A DNA stretch of 20,000 nucleotides from assembly GCA_905221605.1 (NCBI GenBank), contig CAJNDS010002351.1, positions 280,001 to 300,000 on the forward strand, given 5' to 3'. Below: more notes on the stretch, generated by a model that worked only from the letters and a program-made list of their open reading frames with translations, ran no database searches and had not been told where the DNA came from. The letters are not shown here. The first letter of the stretch is position 1. The stretch is from Symbiodinium natans. Taxonomy: Eukaryota > Sar > Dinophyceae > Suessiales > Symbiodiniaceae.

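Noticed and set aside
1-20000. A chromosome end or subtelomere
   Set aside because: The repeats occur on both strands in short tracts, vary from place to place, and are interrupted by about 40 in-order exons of one gene. This is interstitial, intronic repeat DNA.

Overview
This window is a eukaryotic nuclear fragment that I read as the interior of ONE very large protein-coding gene on the + strand. About 43 short exons (roughly 4.3 kb, ~1,440 codons, about 22% of the window) are separated by introns built mainly of Arabidopsis-type telomere-like repeats (CCCTAAA / TTTAGGG and variants). The inferred protein belongs to the giant eukaryotic family carrying DUF3638 and DUF3645 (PF12340 and PF12359 as I remember them). 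Landmarks appear in the expected order: FEF...RPRQ then VELLREF (about 1036-1500), P-loop MGAGKTTVV (1863), IDEVD (about 2590), DRKMLNFARDW (3530-4023), GVPFIGKDIPSPAAEF (4599-5082), LSYRYQGLR (5847), SASGEDLGG (8567-8881), GFSGTPSDLMPLELGSC (8912-9570), ALIDTGALITG (10564), YDQVHTTGMDI (11869-12093), QGAYRMRGIGKGQ (12340), a Glu/Gln-rich DTEQEKEQ tract (15495), NYFNKNWSGFRRVKNV (17631), VSLAEAETLRRIIH (19279-19530) and MRFFNCE (19763). The gene runs off both ends.

The organism is most likely a dinoflagellate. Reading frame and family similarity across the exon joins force mostly non-canonical donors (about 16 GC, 11 GA and 6 GT among the better-fixed junctions), and nearly every acceptor is AG followed by G. 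That splice style is known from dinoflagellate genomes. TTTAGGG telomere units also occur in dinoflagellates, chromerids and plants, so the repeat alone does not decide the lineage.

Layout: 1-1012 upstream introns and two doubtful exons; 1013-3300 the P-loop half of DUF3638, with one unusually long unbroken exon at 2394; 3463-5923 the end of DUF3638 and DUF3645; 6576-12806 a run of roughly 40-100 nt exons carrying the SGTP, IDTG, HTTGMD and QGAYRMRGIGKG motifs; 13562-15736 the C-terminal helical region and Glu/Gln tract; 15876-17205 a poorly conserved insert; 17363-20000 the RRVKNV, AEAETLRR and RFFNCE region. No tRNA, rRNA, second gene, promoter or polyadenylation region is visible. Frame is kept over more than 30 consecutive joins, so this looks like a live gene rather than a pseudogene.

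The striking feature is the introns. Of 21 introns holding clear tracts of both orientations, 19 have TTTAGGG-type DNA in the 5' part and CCCTAAA-type in the 3' part. Each intron has its own homogenised variant (CCCTAAAA, CCTAAAAA, CCCGAAA, CCCCCAAA, TTCGGGG and others). In three places a TTTAGGG array is bracketed by direct repeats of single-copy DNA, as if inserted or duplicated there. All exon limits are inferred by eye without transcript data.
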